64,000 nucleotides of DNA from Roseovarius sp. TE539 (GTDB lineage: Bacteria > Pseudomonadota > Alphaproteobacteria > Rhodobacterales > Rhodobacteraceae): contig NZ_QNGB01000012.1 of the NCBI RefSeq assembly GCF_003298505.1, positions 60,413-124,412 on the forward strand, read 5' to 3'. The notes under the pieces were generated by a model. It was not told the origin of the DNA. It did not search any database and was given only the letters and a program-made list of their open reading frames with translations. Below are positions 45,856 to 60,885 of this stretch, in pieces (position 1 is the stretch's first letter; each line of letters starts with the position of its first letter). The position numbers and the translations under genes were made by a program.

Positions 45856-46488
45856 TCATTCGGCGGCCATCGCCGCTGTGTCGGGACGGCGGGCAACCAC
45901 CGGCGTGCTGATCCGCGCCTCGGCGGCCTCCGCCAGCAGGCCCGCCACCTTCTCGGCGTCCGGGATGCAGCGCAAGGCCGGCTGCGTGCGGTTCATCTTC
46001 CATGGGCGGACATGCGGCCAGCAGACCAGGTAAGACAGCCGTGTCTTGCCGGCCATATCCAGCGCGACGGTGCCGGTGCCCCCCTTGCGCAGATCCAGAT
46101 CGGCGTTGCGGACCTGGGAGAACGGCAGGTTCAGCGTCACGGTGAGAGCCGCGCCGATGCGCATCGCGACCCGGCGGTTGGTGATCGTGTAGACGGTTGC
46201 GCGTGCCTGCACGAAGGCGATGACGATCAGCAGCGCGCACACGACGGTGCCCATGACGATGAACGGGAACGAGGCCGCGAAGGCGCCGGCCGGACTCACC
46301 TGGTCGATCAGCGTGCCGAAGCGCCACAGGGCCAGCACCACGAAATACCCGGCCACCCATGGAAGGCTGAGCGAGTCCCATGCCAGTGCCCACCAGTCGG
46401 GGCGGCCCTGCCAGATGATGCGCTCTCCCTCTGGGGGGCGTTCCGGCAGGCCCTTGACGGGCTCGAAGGCGAAATCGTCGTGGCTCAT
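45856..46488 (-). CDS. puhB: photosynthetic complex assembly protein PuhB
   Basis: 210 residues. It starts HDDFAFEPVKGLPERPPEGE, followed by ERIIWQGRPDWWALAWDSL and PH-like (bPH2) repeats around three hydrophobic segments. PuhB is a reaction-centre assembly factor in the inner membrane. It lies 20 bp downstream of puhA. Confidence 0.93.
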   Translation of the reverse strand: MSHDDFAFEPVKGLPERPPEGERIIWQGRPDWWALAWDSLSLPWVAGYFVVLALWRFGTLIDQVSPAGAFAASFPFIVMGTVVCALLIVIAFVQARATVYTITNRRVAMRIGAALTVTLNLPFSQVRNADLDLRKGGTGTVALDMAGKTRLSYLVCWPHVRPWKMNRTQPALRCIPDAEKVAGLLAEAAEARISTPVVARRPDTAAMAAE

Positions 46489-46508
46489 GGTTGTCTCCCT
46501 TGCGGCTC

Positions 46509-47273
46509 TCAGCCCAGTTGCGGTTCGAGCCGCTCTTCGCTCGCGTAGAGGGTGCCGCCGGCGTAGTAGCCGCAGATCTTGTCCTCCTCGAGCAGGGTCA
46601 CCTGCCGTGGCGAGGCGTGCTGCGGTACGCCGGCGAAGTGCCGGGCAAAGATCGAGCGGACCTTCACACGGTCCGATTTGATCCGCGCCATGGTCAGGGG
46701 AACGAGCCGCTTGCCGCCACCTTCGAGTTCCATTTCAAGATAGCGCACCAATTGTTCGGGTTCGTCGATCCACATGTCGGTGATATGTCCGGCGGTGCCG
46801 CCGTCACCACCGACCACCGGCAGGCCGCGCGGATCGCGGCCCGCGGCCACGTGATAGTGATCGGTCGCCGACATCGGCACGATCTTGGGATGGCCGGCGC
46901 CGTCAAGTTCGGGCAGGTCGCGGCGCGGCGCCCAGGATGCGGGCCCGACACCATCGGCCATCGGATCACCGGTGGGCACAAAGGGAAATCCGTTTCCGGC
47001 GGCGGTCTTTGCCAGGGCAAGATCCGTGCGGTCCGGGTTTTGCCCCGAGGGTACCGTCACCTCGCCGCGGCCATGCGGCAGCCTGAATGTCTTGTCATCC
47101 GGTACCGGGAACAGGCCCTGGTTGGCGGCTTCCCTGCCGTCATCGTCCTCGAGCGGATAACCCTCGCGCATGTTCTCGCGCTGGATATAGTAGATCAGCA
47201 GCGCGAAGAAGATCCAGAATAACCAGATCGAGACGCTCGCGAGGTCGAAATTTCCGAAAAATGGTTCAGTCAT
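46509..47273 (-). CDS. puhA: photosynthetic reaction centre H subunit
   Basis: 254 residues. A single N-terminal transmembrane helix ([20 protein letters not shown]) is followed by the cytoplasmic domain with [42 protein letters not shown] and the C-terminal [24 protein letters not shown] block. It caps the L and M subunits on the cytoplasmic side and shapes proton delivery to QB. The ATG at 47273 is 28 bp after lhaA. Confidence 0.97.
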   Translation of the reverse strand: MTEPFFGNFDLASVSIWLFWIFFALLIYYIQRENMREGYPLEDDDGREAANQGLFPVPDDKTFRLPHGRGEVTVPSGQNPDRTDLALAKTAAGNGFPFVPTGDPMADGVGPASWAPRRDLPELDGAGHPKIVPMSATDHYHVAAGRDPRGLPVVGGDGGTAGHITDMWIDEPEQLVRYLEMELEGGGKRLVPLTMARIKSDRVKVRSIFARHFAGVPQHASPRQVTLLEEDKICGYYAGGTLYASEERLEPQLG

Positions 47274-47301
47274 GTCTTTGTCCTTTCCGAGGATCGTCGG
47301 G

Positions 47302-48744
47302 TCATGTCGGGAAATCTGCCAGGCCGATACGGGCGGATCCGGGTTTGCCGGGGGGGTCGCCGTGACGGGCGAACCGCACCAGCGGCCCAAGGGCTGCGAG
47401 GGTGAGGAAAAGAAGCCCGATCTCCACGTGGTAAACGAAGGAATACCCGGTGGCGGGCGTATCCAGCGCCTCCCCGAGCGCGCCGGAGGTGGCCAGGGCG
47501 CCGACCCAGTCGCGCAAGCCGCCGCCCAGGGCGATCGCGAGACCGGCGGCCGTGGCCTGTGCGGCCCCCCAGGCCCCGAGGGCGAGACCGTGCCCGGCGG
47601 TGCCGCGCGCGGGCATCTTCATCGCCGCCGTCAGGGTCGAGACGGAAAAGAGCCCGCCACCCAGGCCGATAAGGCCGGCCCCGGTGAAGAACATCACCGG
47701 CGACGCCATCGGGGCGGCGAATATCACCACGGAAAACGAGACGATCCCCGCCAGAATGCCGATGCCGGCAATGCGGAAGGGGTCGCGCCCCGCGGCCAGC
47801 ATCCGCGCCGCGATGCCAAAGCCGAAAAGCGCCCCGGCGGCCCAGATCGCGGTGAGCATCGTGGTCGCCGAAACCGAAAGGCCCAGGATCTCGCCACCGT
47901 AAGGTTCGAGCAGCACGTCCTGCATGTTGAATGCCATCGTGCCCATGAACACCACGGCCAGCAGCCGGCCGGCCTGGCCGCCCTGCATGAGGTCGGACCA
48001 CGCATCACGAAAGCGCGGGCGCGGTGCCGCGCGTTCCGTGCGGGTCATCGGGCGGACCTTTTCCTGTTTCCACAGTGCTATCAGGTTGAGTGTGATTCCG
48101 ACGACGGCGGCGCCCTGCACCACGCGCACCAGACGCAACGGCGAGAAATCCGTCAGGAGCCAGCCGACGATCACCGCCGACAGGCCCATTCCCAGCAGGA
48201 ACATGACGTAAAGCAGGGCCACGACACGCGGGCGGGTCGCATCATCGGCGCGGTCAGTGGCAAGGGCCAGCCCCGCGGTCTGGGTCATGTGCAGCCCGAG
48301 CCCGGTCATGAGAAATGCCAGCGCGGCCAGCACCTCGCCTGCGAAGGGCACGTCATGCACGGTTTCGCCTGAGAGCACCAGAAGCGCGAATGGCATGACC
48401 GCGAGGCCACCCATCTGCCAGAGTGATCCGAACCAGAGATACGGAATACGCTTCCAGCCGATGGCGCTGCGATACGTGTCGGACCGGAAGCCCAGCAAGG
48501 TCCGGAACGGCGCGATCAGGACGGGCAGGGCGATCATCACCGCCACGATCACCGCAGGCACTGAAAGCTCTACGATCATGACCCGGTTCAGCGTGCCGAG
48601 CAGCATCACCGTGGCCATACCGACCGAAACCTGAAACAGCGACAGCCGCAGCAGTTGTGCCATCGGCAATCCATCGCTCGCGGCGTCCGCGAAGGGCAGG
48701 AACCGCGTGGTCAGCTGCTTCAGTTGATCGGGGCGAAGGATCAC
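47302..48744 (-). CDS. lhaA: LH1 assembly protein LhaA (PucC/BCD-family MFS)
   Basis: 480 residues, about 12 helices. The start [19 protein letters not shown] and the block [13 protein letters not shown] are typical of the bacteriochlorophyll-delivery MFS family. LhaA helps insert LH1 polypeptides with pigment. It begins with GTG at 48744, overlapping the bchM stop (GTGA). A second, separate family member lies at 60885. Confidence 0.93.
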   Translation of the reverse strand: MILRPDQLKQLTTRFLPFADAASDGLPMAQLLRLSLFQVSVGMATVMLLGTLNRVMIVELSVPAVIVAVMIALPVLIAPFRTLLGFRSDTYRSAIGWKRIPYLWFGSLWQMGGLAVMPFALLVLSGETVHDVPFAGEVLAALAFLMTGLGLHMTQTAGLALATDRADDATRPRVVALLYVMFLLGMGLSAVIVGWLLTDFSPLRLVRVVQGAAVVGITLNLIALWKQEKVRPMTRTERAAPRPRFRDAWSDLMQGGQAGRLLAVVFMGTMAFNMQDVLLEPYGGEILGLSVSATTMLTAIWAAGALFGFGIAARMLAAGRDPFRIAGIGILAGIVSFSVVIFAAPMASPVMFFTGAGLIGLGGGLFSVSTLTAAMKMPARGTAGHGLALGAWGAAQATAAGLAIALGGGLRDWVGALATSGALGEALDTPATGYSFVYHVEIGLLFLTLAALGPLVRFARHGDPPGKPGSARIGLADFPT

Positions 48745-49420
48745 GGGGCCAGCTCCATCGCCTGGGAAATGTAGAAACCGCGGCTAATGCGCCGCAGTGG
48801 CGTCAAGCGGTCCGCCATGCCGGCCACGGCAAGCGCCCGGCTCAACTGCCGCGGGGCGTGCGGCACCATCGTCGGAGAGCGGTCCGCGCGCGGGAAAACC
48901 TGTCCGACGCGCCACATCGCCATCAGCAGCGGCGTGCGGGGCGCCACGGTGAAGATGATCCGTCCGGCAGTGCGATCGCCGAGCCGGTTCAGGGCATTCA
49001 CCAGGTCCGGGCGTGTGTAGTAGATCAGGCTGTCCATCGCCACCACGTGGTCGAAATGCCCGAGCTCTGGATCAAGCATGTCGCCGGTGTGAAAGTTCAC
49101 ACGGGCATCGAGGCGGGAAGGCAGCCGCCTTTGGGCGATATCCACCAGGGATGGCGAGATGTCGACGGCCACCACATCGGCGCCGCGCGCGGCCAGTTCG
49201 GCCGTCATCTGACCGGCGCCACACCCGGCATCCAGCACCCGGCACCCGGAAAGGTCATCCCCCAGGCGCGCCAGGATCGCGGCCCGCATCGCGGTCCGGC
49301 CGGCCCGTACCGTCCGGCGGATGCGGCTTACCGGTGCATCGCTTGTCAGGCGCGCCCAGACCTCTGTGGCGGAATGGTCGAAATAGGTCTCGACACGAGC
49401 GCGCGTGGCTTCGTAGGTCA

Positions 49421-49421
<1 letters not shown>
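48741..49421 (-). CDS. bchM: Mg-protoporphyrin IX O-methyltransferase
   Basis: 226 residues. YFDHSATEVWARLTSDAPVS at the N-terminus, SAM motif VLDAGCGAGQMT, and DSLIYYTRPD are characteristic. It methylates the 13-propionate of Mg-protoporphyrin IX, preparing the AcsF substrate. Its start shares one base with the bchL stop (TGATG). Confidence 0.95.
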
Positions 49422-50341
<920 letters not shown>

Positions 50342-50348
50342 TCATGGG

Positions 50349-53300
50349 TCATTCTGCTGCCACCCCTTCAAGCCGGTCTTCGAGTGTCGCGGCTGCATCG
50401 CGGAGTGCGGCGAGCGTCGTTTCGTCGGGCTGCCAGTAGGCGCGGTCATGCGCTTCAAGCAGACGGTTTGCCATGCGCGAGGAGGCTGCGGAGTTGAGGT
50501 CCGTCAGGCGCTGGCGCATGGCGTCATCGAGTACGAAGGTTTCCGAAATCCGCTGATAAACCCACGGCTCCACCTGTCCGGTGGTGGCGGACCAGCCCAT
50601 GGTATTGGTGACATGGCTCTCGATCTGGCGGACCCCCTCGGCGCCATGCTGAAGCAGCGCCTCGTGGAATTTCGGGTTGAGCGTGCGGGACCGCGTCTCA
50701 AGCGCGACCTGATCCGCGAGTGTCCGGATCTTTCCGGCGCCGCGGGTCGTATCGGAGATGTAGACGGGTGTTTCCCGTCCGCCGCGGGCCCGTTTCACCG
50801 CACGGGAAATTCCGCCCAGAGTGTCGAAGTAGTGATCGACGGAGGTGATGCCCAGTTCGACGGATTCGATGTTCTGATAGGCCAGATCGACATCGCGCAG
50901 GGCCTTGTTCAGCAGTGAGTCGCTTTGCCGGGCCTTGCCATTGACGCCATAGGCGAAGCTCTTGCGCGCCACATAGGCGTCGGCCAGCTCATCCTCGTCA
51001 TCGAATGCGGAGCTGTCGACCAGAAGGTTGACATTGGACCCGTAGGCGCCCTCGGCGTTCGAAAAGACGCGCAGCGCGGCGGTTTCCATGTCGCACCCTT
51101 CCTCGGCCATGTAGGACAGGGCATGGGCGCGGATGAAGTTCTGCTCGGGCGGTTCGTCGGCAGAGGCCGCCAGATAAGCGGCTTCCGCCAGAAGCCGTGT
51201 CTGCAGGGGCAGAAGATCACGGAAGATACCCGAGAGCGTCATGATCACGTCGATGCGCGGACGTCCGAGTTCGGCGAGCGGGATGAGGTCGGCTCCGGAC
51301 AGGCGGCCGAAACTGTCGAATCGGGCCTTCGCCCCCATCAGCGCAAGCGCCTGCGCCAGGGGCGCCCCGTCGGACTTGATGTTGTCCGAGCCCCAAAGAA
51401 CCAGCGCGACGGAACGCGGCAGATCATGATGGGTGTCGAGCAGCAGGTTTGCCTGCCGCGCGCCTTCCCGGCAGGCCAGCTCCGTCGGCATGCGGAACGG
51501 ATCGAACGCGTGAATGTTTCGGCCCGTCGGCAGGATATCGGGAGAGCGGATCAGATCACCGCCGTGGACAGGTGCGGTGAAACGACCGTCGAGCGCGTTC
51601 AGCAGAGCGGGAATTTCCGTGTCCTGCCGCAGCAGGTTGTCGACACGGGCGCGCGTCGCGTCGTCCGCATCCGTCATCAGGGCGATGTAGTCGGCGCGCG
51701 CGTCATCCGTCATCGGGCGCCCCATGACGTGCAAGCCCTCCGGGATCAGCGCCGACTCCGTTTCGAGCAGTTCGAGCCACAGCGTGTCCGGATCGGAGCC
51801 GTCCATGTCCACGGTTTCCGCCTGCTCGCGGATCAGCATCTCGATCTCCGCGCGCCCGGGCCCGTCCGGGGGCGTCTGACGCCAGCGTGTCAGGCTGTCC
51901 TTGAGTTCGGAAAGGCCCTTGTAGAGCCCCGAGCTGGCCAGCGGCGGGGTCAGGTGGGTGATGGTCACGGCCCCGGAGCGGCGCTTGGCCAGGGTCGCCT
52001 CGGAAGGATTGTTGGAGGCATAGAGATAGACATTCGGCATGTCCCCGATAAGGCGGTCGGGCCAGTCGTCAGCCCCGAGGCCGGCCTGCTTGCCGGGCAT
52101 GAATTCCAGCGCACCGTGCATACCGAAATGCAGGATCGCATCGGCGCGGAAGGTATTCTTCAGCCAGAGATAGAACTGCGTGAAGGCGTGGGTTGGTGCA
52201 AAGCCGCGCTGAAACAGCAGGCGCATCGGGTCGCCCTCGTAGCCAAAGGCGGGCTGAAGACCGACGAAGACCTTGCCGAACTGCGCCCCGAGCACAAAGA
52301 CGCCGCGCCCGTCAGACTGGACCTTGCCGGGGGCCGGGCCCCATTGCGCCTCGATCTCGTTCAGCCAGGGCGTGCCATTGACGATGTCGTCGGCCCCGAC
52401 ATGCGCGGCGACATTGGCCTCCTGACCGTATCTTTGCGCCGTGCCTTCAAGCACCGCCTCGCGCAGGGCCTCCACGCTTTCGGGCGGCGTCAGGTCATAG
52501 CCGCGTTCGGCCAGTGCGTGCAGCGTGTTGTGAAGTGACCGGAACACATCAAGGTAGGCGGCCGTGCCTGCCGCGCCGGCATTGGGCGGGAACCCGAACA
52601 GGACGATACCGAGGCGGCGTTCATGCGCGCGGGACCGACGCAGGACGGCAAGGCGGTCGACCCGCGCCGCCAGTTTCTCGATGCGCTCGGGGCACGGTGC
52701 CATCGCCTTGACATCCGACGCGCTGCGGCAGGCGCGGGCGCAGCCGGTGCAGGTATCCTGTCCGTGGCGCCCGGCGAAGACGCTCGGATTGGTGGCGCCG
52801 TCCAGCTCGGGCAGGGCGATGAGCATGGTTGTTTCTATCGGGCCGAGACCCTGCGCGGAATTGGCCCATTGGCCAAGCGTCTGGAATTCGAGCGGATGGG
52901 CCGCGACATAGGGAACATCGAGGGTTCCAAGGGATTCGACGGCGGCATCGGTGTCATTGTAGGCGGGTCCCCCGACCAGTGAGAACCCGGTAAGCGACAG
53001 CAGTGCGTCGATTTTCGCGCCGTGTTCGTCCTGGAAGAAGGAGTCGATTGCCGGGCGCCCGTCGAGACCGCCGGCGAAAGCGGGCAGCACGCGCAGGCCG
53101 CGGGCTTCAAGCGCCCGGATGACGGCATCGTAATGCGCTGTATCGGCCGAAAGCACATAGCTGCGCATCATCAGCAGCCCGACCGTGGCGCGCGGCGCCT
53201 CCGGTTGCGGCAGGTCTGTGGCATTGGTGGTGATGCGGCCCGGCAGATCGGGGTGGTAAAGTCCTGTATCCGGGTAATCCAGAGGTTCGGGCGCCCGCGT

Positions 53301-53910
53301 GCCGCGCCAGGCCTCGTGGCGGCAGTAGCGGGACACGAGAAAGCGCACCATCGCCTCGATATTCTCGTCGGATGCCCCGAGCCAGTATTGCATCGTCAGG
53401 AACCATGCACGTAGATCCTGCGCCTTGCCCGGGATCAGCTTGAGTATTCGCGGAAGGCGACGCAGCATGCGCATCTTCTTGGCGCCGCTGTCGGGTTTGC
53501 CCGGCTTGCCGGAGCCGCGAAGTTTCCTGAGCAGCTTGCGGGTCCCCGATTCCGGCGCGGCCATGTCGAGCGTGCCCATGCGCGTCAGTTTGACGATCTG
53601 CGCATCGGCGATGACCCCGGCCATCGCGTCGCAGGTTTCGCGCCGGGCCCGGAGGTCGGGCAGGATCGCGTTCACATGCTCTTCCAGAAACAGCAGGTTG
53701 GCGATGACGATGTCGCCGGTTGCGATGGCCTCTTTCGCCGCTTCAAGAGCATCGGGGCACTCCCCCCATTCCGCCGCGGCGTGGACACTCAGGCTCAGCC
53801 CCGGGAAATCGGCCGCCAGCCTGTCCGCGACGCGGGCGCACGGGCCGGCAGCGTGGCTGTCCAGTGTGAGGATCACCACGCGGTAGGGCGCAGGGCCGGT
53901 TATATCGAGA

Positions 53911-53921
<11 letters not shown>
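50349..53921 (-). CDS. bchH: magnesium chelatase, H subunit
   Basis: 1190 residues, full length for BchH. It binds protoporphyrin IX and, with BchI and BchD (not in the window), inserts Mg2+. Visible blocks include [52 protein letters not shown] and [14 protein letters not shown]. Its start lies 11 bp inside bchB. No frameshift or internal stop is seen. Confidence 0.98.
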
Positions 53922-57367
<3,446 letters not shown>

Positions 57368-57526
57368 CCAACCAGTACGGACCGTAAATTCAGGGTGAAC
57401 ACCGTTCTATTTGATCGCCCGCCCGCTCCGGGTGGTTATTTTTCATGTTTCTTTGGGCTGCACCGTTGCTTGACGCTCTGTGGATGCCGGTGTTTCCCAA
57501 AGTTGAGTCCAATTCGAGAATATGAA

Positions 57527-57544
57527 TGTAAACAAAAATTGACA
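57527..57544. promoter_or_regulatory. PpsR operator upstream of ppaA
   Basis: TGT (57527-57529), 12 bases, ACA (57542-57544). It overlaps a plus-strand -35-like TTGACA (57539-57544). The -10 is unclear (AACTAT at 57564-57569, 19-bp spacing). Confidence 0.7.
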
Positions 57545-57637
57545 TTTGATATCGGGCTGCGCAAACTATCTTTCAAGACGGGAGTTGGAAATAAGCCTAA
57601 TAGTCGCGAACATTCAGCGCCGGGGGGGGGGAGACAC

Positions 57638-58441
57638 ATGGGCGACAAATCCGAAGCGGAGCCCTCTGGATTATCAGAAGATCAAGAGCCGGCCCTGCGA
57701 AATCTGGTGGAATCCGCGCTGCGCCGGGTGGCGTCGGTGAAAACGAGTTCCCGGCCACGCAGCAGAAACGAGTGGATCGAGCATTTCTGCGAAGCCCTGA
57801 TGTCCGAATCGGAAACCAGCCACCATGCCGTGCTGTCGGCACTGGTCTCGAGCGGGGTCACTTCCGAGGAGGTCTTTCAGTCCTATGTGCCCGACGCGGC
57901 CCGGCGTCTGGGAGAGTTGTGGCTGAACGACCAGGCTACCTTCGTGGAGGTGACGGTTGGGGCATCGCGGTTGCAGGCGTTGTTCCGCAGGCAAGGGTCC
58001 GACGCGTCCGGCCGTTGGCTGGACCGCAGCATTCCGTTGGGGCAATCGGTCCTGATGATCACCCCGCAGTATGAACAGCATTCGCTGGGTGCGTTCGTGG
58101 CGGCGGACAACCTGCGCCGGCACGGCCTCTGGGTTCACATGGCGATCGGGCTGAATTACCAGGAAATCGCGGAAATGATCATCACAAGCCGCTTCGCGAT
58201 GGTGGGAATCACCGCCTCAACATGGAATTCGGTTGAAAAAACCGCAAAAATCATCGAGTACATCCGGGCAAACGTGGAAGAGGTTCCGCCAATCGTGATC
58301 GGCGGGTATGCTGCTTCGGACCGGCAAGGTGTGGAAAAACTCTCCGGTGCTGATTATGTAGTGATGTCGGCTCGGGAAGCCATCGAAAGGTGCGGGCTGT
58401 CGACAACGGTGGAATCGCTGTCTGTGGATCAGGTGACCTGA
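57638..58441 (+). CDS. ppaA: cobalamin-binding antirepressor PpaA/AerR
   Basis: 267 residues. The helical domain has LGELWLNDQATFVEVTVGASRLQ, the W-xx-D-xxxF-x-VT pattern of B12-binding regulators. The cobalamin-binding domain has the axial-ligand histidine in PQYEQHSLGAF (His148), then GITASTWNSVE and GGYAASD. AerR/PpaA proteins counteract PpsR/CrtJ in a light- and B12-dependent way. The ATG at 57638 follows a G10 tract and AGACAC; the longer frame from 57395 runs through the operator region and is rejected. Confidence 0.92.
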   Translation: MGDKSEAEPSGLSEDQEPALRNLVESALRRVASVKTSSRPRSRNEWIEHFCEALMSESETSHHAVLSALVSSGVTSEEVFQSYVPDAARRLGELWLNDQATFVEVTVGASRLQALFRRQGSDASGRWLDRSIPLGQSVLMITPQYEQHSLGAFVAADNLRRHGLWVHMAIGLNYQEIAEMIITSRFAMVGITASTWNSVEKTAKIIEYIRANVEEVPPIVIGGYAASDRQGVEKLSGADYVVMSAREAIERCGLSTTVESLSVDQVT

Positions 58442-58474
58442 GCGGGGCGGCATCGCTTTGAACTGGGGTAGGGT

Positions 58475-59905
58475 GTGACGCGGCAAGGACGTACTTCTGA
58501 AAGATTTCGCGCCGGTACTCTACCTGCTCCTGCGAATGTCGATGATCTTGTTGAACATGTCGCGGACCTGGCCGTTGTGCTGGGCCCAGACGATGTGGTT
58601 GAAGGCATCTCCGTGAATGCGGATTGCGCTTCGCTGGGGAGCCTCGACCATTGGGTCGGCCGTGAATTCCCCGCGTTCCTGACCGAGGAAAGCCGGCAGA
58701 AGTTTGCCGCGCGACGCGCGATGATGAAGGAAAGCCCGGGCTCGATGAGCCGCCCTGTCGAACTCAATCACTTCGACAATGCGACTTGGGAATTCCCGAT
58801 CCGCTACACCATACACACCCTGAAAGACAGCGCATCGGTTCTTTTGATCGGTCGTGACATGCAGCCCATTGCGGAGGTTCAGCAACGCCTCGTCAAAGAG
58901 CAGCAAGCGCGCGAACGCGATCAGCAGAAGCTGCGCCGTGGCGAGACGTTTTTCCGTGTCGTTCTTGAGGCATCGGAGACGCCGATGGTTCTGGTGGATC
59001 CCGAAAGTGGCCGGATCCACGACGTGAACACCGCTGGCGCATCGTTGCTGGGGACCAAGACGGACATGCTTGACGGCAATGCCTTCTCTCAATGTTTCGA
59101 AGGGCGTCGCCGTAGCGAATTCATGGACGCGCTGCAGACAGCGGCCTCTTCCGAAGAGGTCAGGAGCATGGAACTGATCGCGCGGCGCAATGGCCGTGAA
59201 ATCGGGCTGATTCCGCAGTATTTCCGCGCCGCCGGTGAGCTTTTCCTGCTGTGCCGCCTGTCCTCCATGGACGACGAGCAAGCCGGTGGATCGGAAGTGA
59301 CGCAGTCGCTGGCCGCGCTGTTTTCTGCCACCAGTGATGCGATCGTCATGACAGATTCCAAAGGCGTCATCCGCGACGCCAACGAGGCATTCCTGATCCT
59401 GACGGACGCTGCTCAATTGCGGGATGTCAAGGAGAAGTCCCTGGGCGATTTCCTGGTCAGGGGGGCTGTCGATCTCAAGCTGATACTTGATGCGTCGATG
59501 AAGAAAGGCCGGATGCGAAGCTATGCAGCGCAGATCAGCAGCGTTGTGGGAACTCGCGCGACGGTCGACATTTCAGCGGCCCGTCTCCGGCAGCGGGGTG
59601 GCGACCTCGGGTATGGTTTCATCATCCGTGATGTGACGCAATCCGAAGCGGTCGATACCGATCCGGGCGCGGCAGCCGTCAGCGAAGATGCGATGAGGAA
59701 CGTGATGGACCTTGTCGGCACCGCGTCCCTGAAGGAACTCGTTTCGGCAACATCCGATGTCGTGGAGAAGATGTGCATCGAAACCGCTTTGCAATTGTCG
59801 GGCAACAACCGGGTTGCGGCGGCGGAAATGCTCGGGCTTTCGCGTCAGAGCCTGTATGTCAAGCTGCGCAAGTATGGCATCCTGAGCGTAGACGCGGAGA
59901 GCTGA
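58475..59905 (+). CDS. ppsR: redox-responsive photosynthesis repressor PpsR/CrtJ
   Basis: 476 residues. An N-terminal N-domain, two PAS domains (about 155-265 and 275-390), and a C-terminal Fis-type helix-turn-helix (NNRVAAAEMLGLSRQSLYVKLRKYG, split at about 443-467). The two redox cysteines are Cys260 (LFLLCRL) and Cys434 (EKMCIET), 174 apart as in R. sphaeroides. It starts at the GTG at 58475, 33 bp after ppaA. It should repress bchF, ppaA and bchG under oxygen through TGT-N12-ACA sites. Confidence 0.96.
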   Translation: MTRQGRTSERFRAGTLPAPANVDDLVEHVADLAVVLGPDDVVEGISVNADCASLGSLDHWVGREFPAFLTEESRQKFAARRAMMKESPGSMSRPVELNHFDNATWEFPIRYTIHTLKDSASVLLIGRDMQPIAEVQQRLVKEQQARERDQQKLRRGETFFRVVLEASETPMVLVDPESGRIHDVNTAGASLLGTKTDMLDGNAFSQCFEGRRRSEFMDALQTAASSEEVRSMELIARRNGREIGLIPQYFRAAGELFLLCRLSSMDDEQAGGSEVTQSLAALFSATSDAIVMTDSKGVIRDANEAFLILTDAAQLRDVKEKSLGDFLVRGAVDLKLILDASMKKGRMRSYAAQISSVVGTRATVDISAARLRQRGGDLGYGFIIRDVTQSEAVDTDPGAAAVSEDAMRNVMDLVGTASLKELVSATSDVVEKMCIETALQLSGNNRVAAAEMLGLSRQSLYVKLRKYGILSVDAES

Positions 59906-59956
59906 CCGCGGATTCACCACGGCCGGCGGGCAGAAAAAGCTTTCATTGAACCATAT

Positions 59957-59999
59957 TGTATAGTTTAATTGACACCATGAGTGTCATGTTTAACTTACA
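59957..59999. promoter_or_regulatory. tandem PpsR operators straddling the bchG start
   Basis: Two perfect TGT-N12-ACA motifs lie 7 bp apart: 59957-59974 and 59982-59999. The first overlaps a -35-like TTGACA (59969-59974), for which the best -10 (TAACTT, 59991-59996, 16-bp spacing) would place the transcript start inside the bchG frame. The bchG ATG (59977) falls in the 7-bp gap between the two operators. Confidence 0.75.
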
Positions 60000-60885
60000 A
60001 ACGACGAGGCGCTATCCCGACCCGCGCGCAGCCCTGACGCTGATCAAGCCGATCACATGGTTTCCACCGGTCTGGGCCTTCCTGTGCGGCGTGGTGTCTT
60101 CGGGGGTCGCGTTGCAGACCGCGCCGTGGCTCGTGGTGGCTGGCATGGTGCTGGCCGGACCCGTTGTCTGCGGGATGAGCCAGGCAGCCAACGACTGGTG
60201 TGATCGGCACGTCGATGCCATCAACGAACCGCACCGGCCCATCCCGTCGGGGGCGATTCCTGGGCGATGGGGGCTTTGGATCGCGATCGCAATGAGCGTG
60301 ATCGCGCTGCTTCTGGGGTCTCTTCTCGGCCCCTGGGGCTTCGGGGCCACTGTCTTCGGGGTGCTCGCGGCCTGGGCCTATTCCGCGGAACCCCTGCGCC
60401 TGAAACGATCCGGGGTCTGGGGGCCGGCGCTTGTCGGGCTGTGCTATGAGGGGCTGCCGTGGTTCACCGGCGCGGCGGTGCTGTCGGCCGGGGCGCCGGC
60501 GTGGCCGGTCATCCTGATCGCGCTGCTTTATGCCGCGGGCGCGCACGGAATCATGACGCTGAACGATTTCAAGGCCCTGGAAGGGGACCGGCAAACGGGC
60601 GTGAATTCGTTGCCGGTATCCCTCGGGCCGGCCCGTGCGGCCCGCGTGGCCTGTTGGGTGATGGCGCTGCCGCAGGTGGCCGTCGTCACGGCACTGACGC
60701 TCTGGGACAAGCCATTCTTTGCGCTGGCCATTGGCGTTCTGCTTCTCGGCCAGTTCCGGGCAATGCACGTCTTGTTGCGCGATCCCGAGGGGCGGGCGCC
60801 ATGGTACAACGGCACCGGTGTGATGATGTACGTCAGCGGCATGATGATCGCAGCCTTCGCCCTGCGGTCGCTGGGGGGCGGGTGA
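59977..60885 (+). CDS. bchG: bacteriochlorophyll synthase (geranylgeranyl/phytyl transferase)
   Basis: 302 residues, a UbiA-type prenyltransferase with about eight helices. LIKPITWFPPVWAFLCGVVS, the Mg-diphosphate motif NDWCDRHVDAINEPHRPIPS and NDFKALEGDRQTGVNSLPV are present. It esterifies bacteriochlorophyllide a in the membrane. The ATG at 59977 gives the same length as R. sphaeroides BchG, with no ribosome site in front; an in-frame ATG at 59986 is possible. The stop overlaps the next start (TGATG). Confidence 0.95.
   Translation: MSVMFNLQTTRRYPDPRAALTLIKPITWFPPVWAFLCGVVSSGVALQTAPWLVVAGMVLAGPVVCGMSQAANDWCDRHVDAINEPHRPIPSGAIPGRWGLWIAIAMSVIALLLGSLLGPWGFGATVFGVLAAWAYSAEPLRLKRSGVWGPALVGLCYEGLPWFTGAAVLSAGAPAWPVILIALLYAAGAHGIMTLNDFKALEGDRQTGVNSLPVSLGPARAARVACWVMALPQVAVVTALTLWDKPFFALAIGVLLLGQFRAMHVLLRDPEGRAPWYNGTGVMMYVSGMMIAAFALRSLGGG

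Noticed and set aside
50925..52538. 537-codon plus-strand frame
   Set aside because: Opposite bchH, which is intact and recognisable throughout.
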